Part shown: positions 5,489 to 6,934 of the stretch, one piece after another | Numbering within the stretch: position 1 is the stretch's first letter | How the letters are laid out: each line of letters opens with the position of its first letter | NCBI GenBank assembly: GCA_017646305.1 | Contig: JAGCMR010000118.1 | Location: 1 to 6,934, forward strand | Origin: Spirochaetaceae bacterium | GTDB taxonomy: Bacteria > Spirochaetota > Spirochaetia > Treponematales > Treponemataceae | Length of the DNA stretch: 6,934 bases | Direction of reading: 5' to 3' | The notes under the pieces: generated by a model | Seen by the model: only the letters and a program-made list of their open reading frames with translations | Databases searched by the model: none | Told to the model about the DNA's origin: nothing | Program-made: the position numbers and the translations under genes

Positions 5489-6604
5489 ATGACCGATTCA
5501 ATAATAATTGACTTATTGGTGTTGAGCCTTTTGTTGGCAGTAAATTTGCGACTTTTTTTTATGACCAGAGGACAAGGTGATGCAGTGGTGCTTCTTGCTC
5601 CAGTGGCTCTGTGTGTTTGCTTGTTGGGATTATTTGCCTGGGATTTATCGTTGCCAAAGGCTTTGATTTTACTCCTTGCGTTTTTAGTTTTCGCTGAAAA
5701 TTTTTATAGTTTGTGGCGTTTTTGTAATAAGCTGTATGTGGATTATTTTAGTCCCTTGTTATGGATTGTTTCTATTGTCAACATCTTTTTGATTTTAGGT
5801 TTGGCAGTTCTTGTTTTTATCCTGCGTCCCTTGCCTGTGGATCCTGATTTGAAGGTAGACCAGCGAACTATTGCCTTGCGGGGTTCAGTCCATTCTGGAT
5901 TGGCTCCTCGTACCGGTTTTTTCGATTCCGCTGACTTGATGATGGTACAGTATAAGCCTGCCGAAGATGAATCTCCTTGGTCTGAACGTGGAGCTCGACT
6001 AGCTAATCCTACGGAATTCCAAGGTAAGACTCCTAGTTTGCCCTTGGTACTATGGGTTACCGATGGTCGAAGCTCCATCAGCAGAGTGGAACCTGTGGCT
6101 GCAACCCTAGCCTCCCTGGGGTATGAGGTGGTGGTGGCAGATTTTAATTGTCAGTTTGTTGAAACGAGCTGGTTGCGTATTCAAGGTCTCTTTTTCCCAG
6201 AAGAAATGGCTCGTAGGGAGGCATCCCTGCAGCGAGAATCTTCCTTTCAGTTTAGTGCCCTTATCGATTATTTCGGTGGCGAACGTGGCCTCGCTAATCG
6301 AACAGTGGTGCTGCTGGCTGATGGGTATACTGGTGAAGGAGCAAAGGCTGCTCATTTGATGCATAGCTTTGTGAAGGGCTTTTACGTGATCAATGGGGAA
6401 GATTCTCTTGGTAATCACACTGTTATTCCCGATTGGATGAATGGATTTGGCCCAGTGGCAGAGACTGCTCCTTGGATATCCTATGTAAAGAAGGAAAAGT
6501 CACTGCTGGACAGCCGTGATGAATCACGATTCTTTTCCATTGCAGCAGCTTATAAAAGTCACCAGTTTTTTTCTACATTATTTACTACCAAGGAGGAGTT
6601 GTAG
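5489..6604 (+). CDS. Membrane protein with a soluble alpha/beta-hydrolase-like domain, function unknown
   Basis: A 371-residue protein that I do not recognise by family. Residues 5-113 hold four hydrophobic helices (about 5-24, 32-50, 56-75 and 90-112). The remaining 250 residues are soluble. They contain alternating strand and helix patterns typical of an alpha/beta fold: LPLVLWVTDG (184-193), a helix VEPVAATLASLGYEVVVADF (200-219), and VVLLADGYTGEGA (273-285). The last segment sits where an alpha/beta-hydrolase would carry its nucleophile elbow GxSxG, but there is no Ser, so classical hydrolase activity is doubtful. I choose ATG 5489 over the in-frame ATG at 5441 because neither has a ribosome site, the earlier one lies upstream of a good promoter, and the first helix starts directly after 5489. 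If translation began at 5441 the protein would have 16 more residues. The nif3-like gene follows one base after the stop. Confidence 0.72.
   Translation: MTDSIIIDLLVLSLLLAVNLRLFFMTRGQGDAVVLLAPVALCVCLLGLFAWDLSLPKALILLLAFLVFAENFYSLWRFCNKLYVDYFSPLLWIVSIVNIFLILGLAVLVFILRPLPVDPDLKVDQRTIALRGSVHSGLAPRTGFFDSADLMMVQYKPAEDESPWSERGARLANPTEFQGKTPSLPLVLWVTDGRSSISRVEPVAATLASLGYEVVVADFNCQFVETSWLRIQGLFFPEEMARREASLQRESSFQFSALIDYFGGERGLANRTVVLLADGYTGEGAKAAHLMHSFVKGFYVINGEDSLGNHTVIPDWMNGFGPVAETAPWISYVKKEKSLLDSRDESRFFSIAAAYKSHQFFSTLFTTKEEL
6591..6597 (+). promoter_or_regulatory. Strong ribosome site of the nif3-like gene
   Basis: AGGAGGA lies at the very end of the upstream membrane-protein gene, about nine bases before ATG 6606. 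It fixes the start of the Nif3-family gene and contrasts with the missing ribosome site of the upstream gene. Confidence 0.75.
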
Positions 6605-6605
6605 T

Positions 6606-6934
6606 ATGACATTACGTGAGCTTGATGAATATTTTAGAACCTTTTTGAATCTTGAGCAGTATCCTGGGGATCCTTCATTAAATGGCATTCAAGTGGAAAA
6701 CCGTGACCCTGCTGGCAAAGAAATTACAAAGATAGCTTTTGCAGTGGATGCTTGTCAGGAGACTATTCAGCGTGCCGCTGCTGCTGGTGCTGGACTTTTA
6801 TTTGTGCACCATGGCTTTTTTTGGGGGCAGTGTCAGACCATTACAGGAGCCCATGGTAAGCGTATTAGAACCTTGTTTGACCATGATATGGCTCTGTATG
6901 CCTGTCATATTCCGCTGGATGCTCATGCCTTGGT
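6606..6934 (+). CDS. Nif3-family (DUF34) dinuclear metal protein, N-terminal part (cut by the right edge)
   Basis: The first 109 residues are present and the frame is open to the window end. They match the Nif3/YbgI/DUF34 family: SLNGIQVE (24-31), FAVDAC (45-50), then GLLFVHHGFFWG (63-74) with the paired metal-binding His68-His69, and ALYACHIPLDAHAL (96-109), whose His101, Asp105 and His107 belong to the usual metal-site region. Known members form toroidal hexamers with a dinuclear metal site; their cellular function is not firmly settled, and a GTP-cyclohydrolase-type annotation is often attached without proof. The family is usually 250-370 residues long, so most of the protein lies beyond the window. 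It forms a tight operon with the preceding membrane-protein gene (one base between stop and start). Confidence 0.92.
   Translation, partial: MTLRELDEYFRTFLNLEQYPGDPSLNGIQVENRDPAGKEITKIAFAVDACQETIQRAAAAGAGLLFVHHGFFWGQCQTITGAHGKRIRTLFDHDMALYACHIPLDAHAL

Noticed and set aside
5743..6418. Minus-strand open frames opposite the membrane-protein gene
   Set aside because: They have no motif, no ribosome site and lie antisense to a gene with clear membrane helices and an operon partner, so they are shadow frames.

Overview
This window looks like a piece of a spirochaete chromosome, most likely Treponema or a close relative. The assignment rests on a small FlgM-type anti-sigma-28 protein translationally coupled to the 16S rRNA methyltransferase gene rsmI, an HDOD-type signalling protein, A+T-rich intergenic regions with sigma-70-like promoters, and use of GTG starts. 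It is an inference from gene content, not a species identification. No rRNA, tRNA, CRISPR array, insertion sequence or phage gene was seen.

Layout. (1) Bases 1-668, minus strand: a two-gene chromate-transporter-family operon made of two single-domain halves that overlap by 10 bases; the second half runs off the left edge. (2) Bases 780-1795, plus strand: rsmI and a flgM-like gene overlapping by 4 bases (GTGA), followed by two tandem hairpins, the second a strong rho-independent terminator. (3) Bases 1888-3854, plus strand: a diverged iron-alcohol-dehydrogenase-fold protein that has lost its metal ligands, then a SpoU/TrmH RNA methyltransferase. (4) Bases 3887-5374, minus strand, convergent with the methyltransferase: a fusion of an N-terminal GHKL (histidine-kinase-like ATPase) domain with a C-terminal HDOD/HD domain. 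(5) Bases 5489-6934, plus strand: a four-helix membrane protein with a large soluble domain of possible alpha/beta-hydrolase fold, then a Nif3-family (DUF34) metal protein cut by the right edge.

How it fits together. Two RNA methyltransferases and a Nif3-family protein are housekeeping genes; FlgM would time late flagellar gene expression; the GHKL-HDOD protein is probably a signalling or regulatory protein. The genes do not form one obvious pathway. The most notable points are: two genes (rsmI and the membrane protein) whose predicted promoter geometry puts the transcription start exactly on the start codon with no Shine-Dalgarno sequence, suggesting leaderless mRNAs; a probable pseudoenzyme of the iron-ADH family directly behind a terminator with no clear promoter of its own; and a back-to-back promoter region with an inverted repeat around one -10 box between the HDOD gene and the membrane-protein gene. 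I found no convincing new multi-gene system such as a defence or mobile system.
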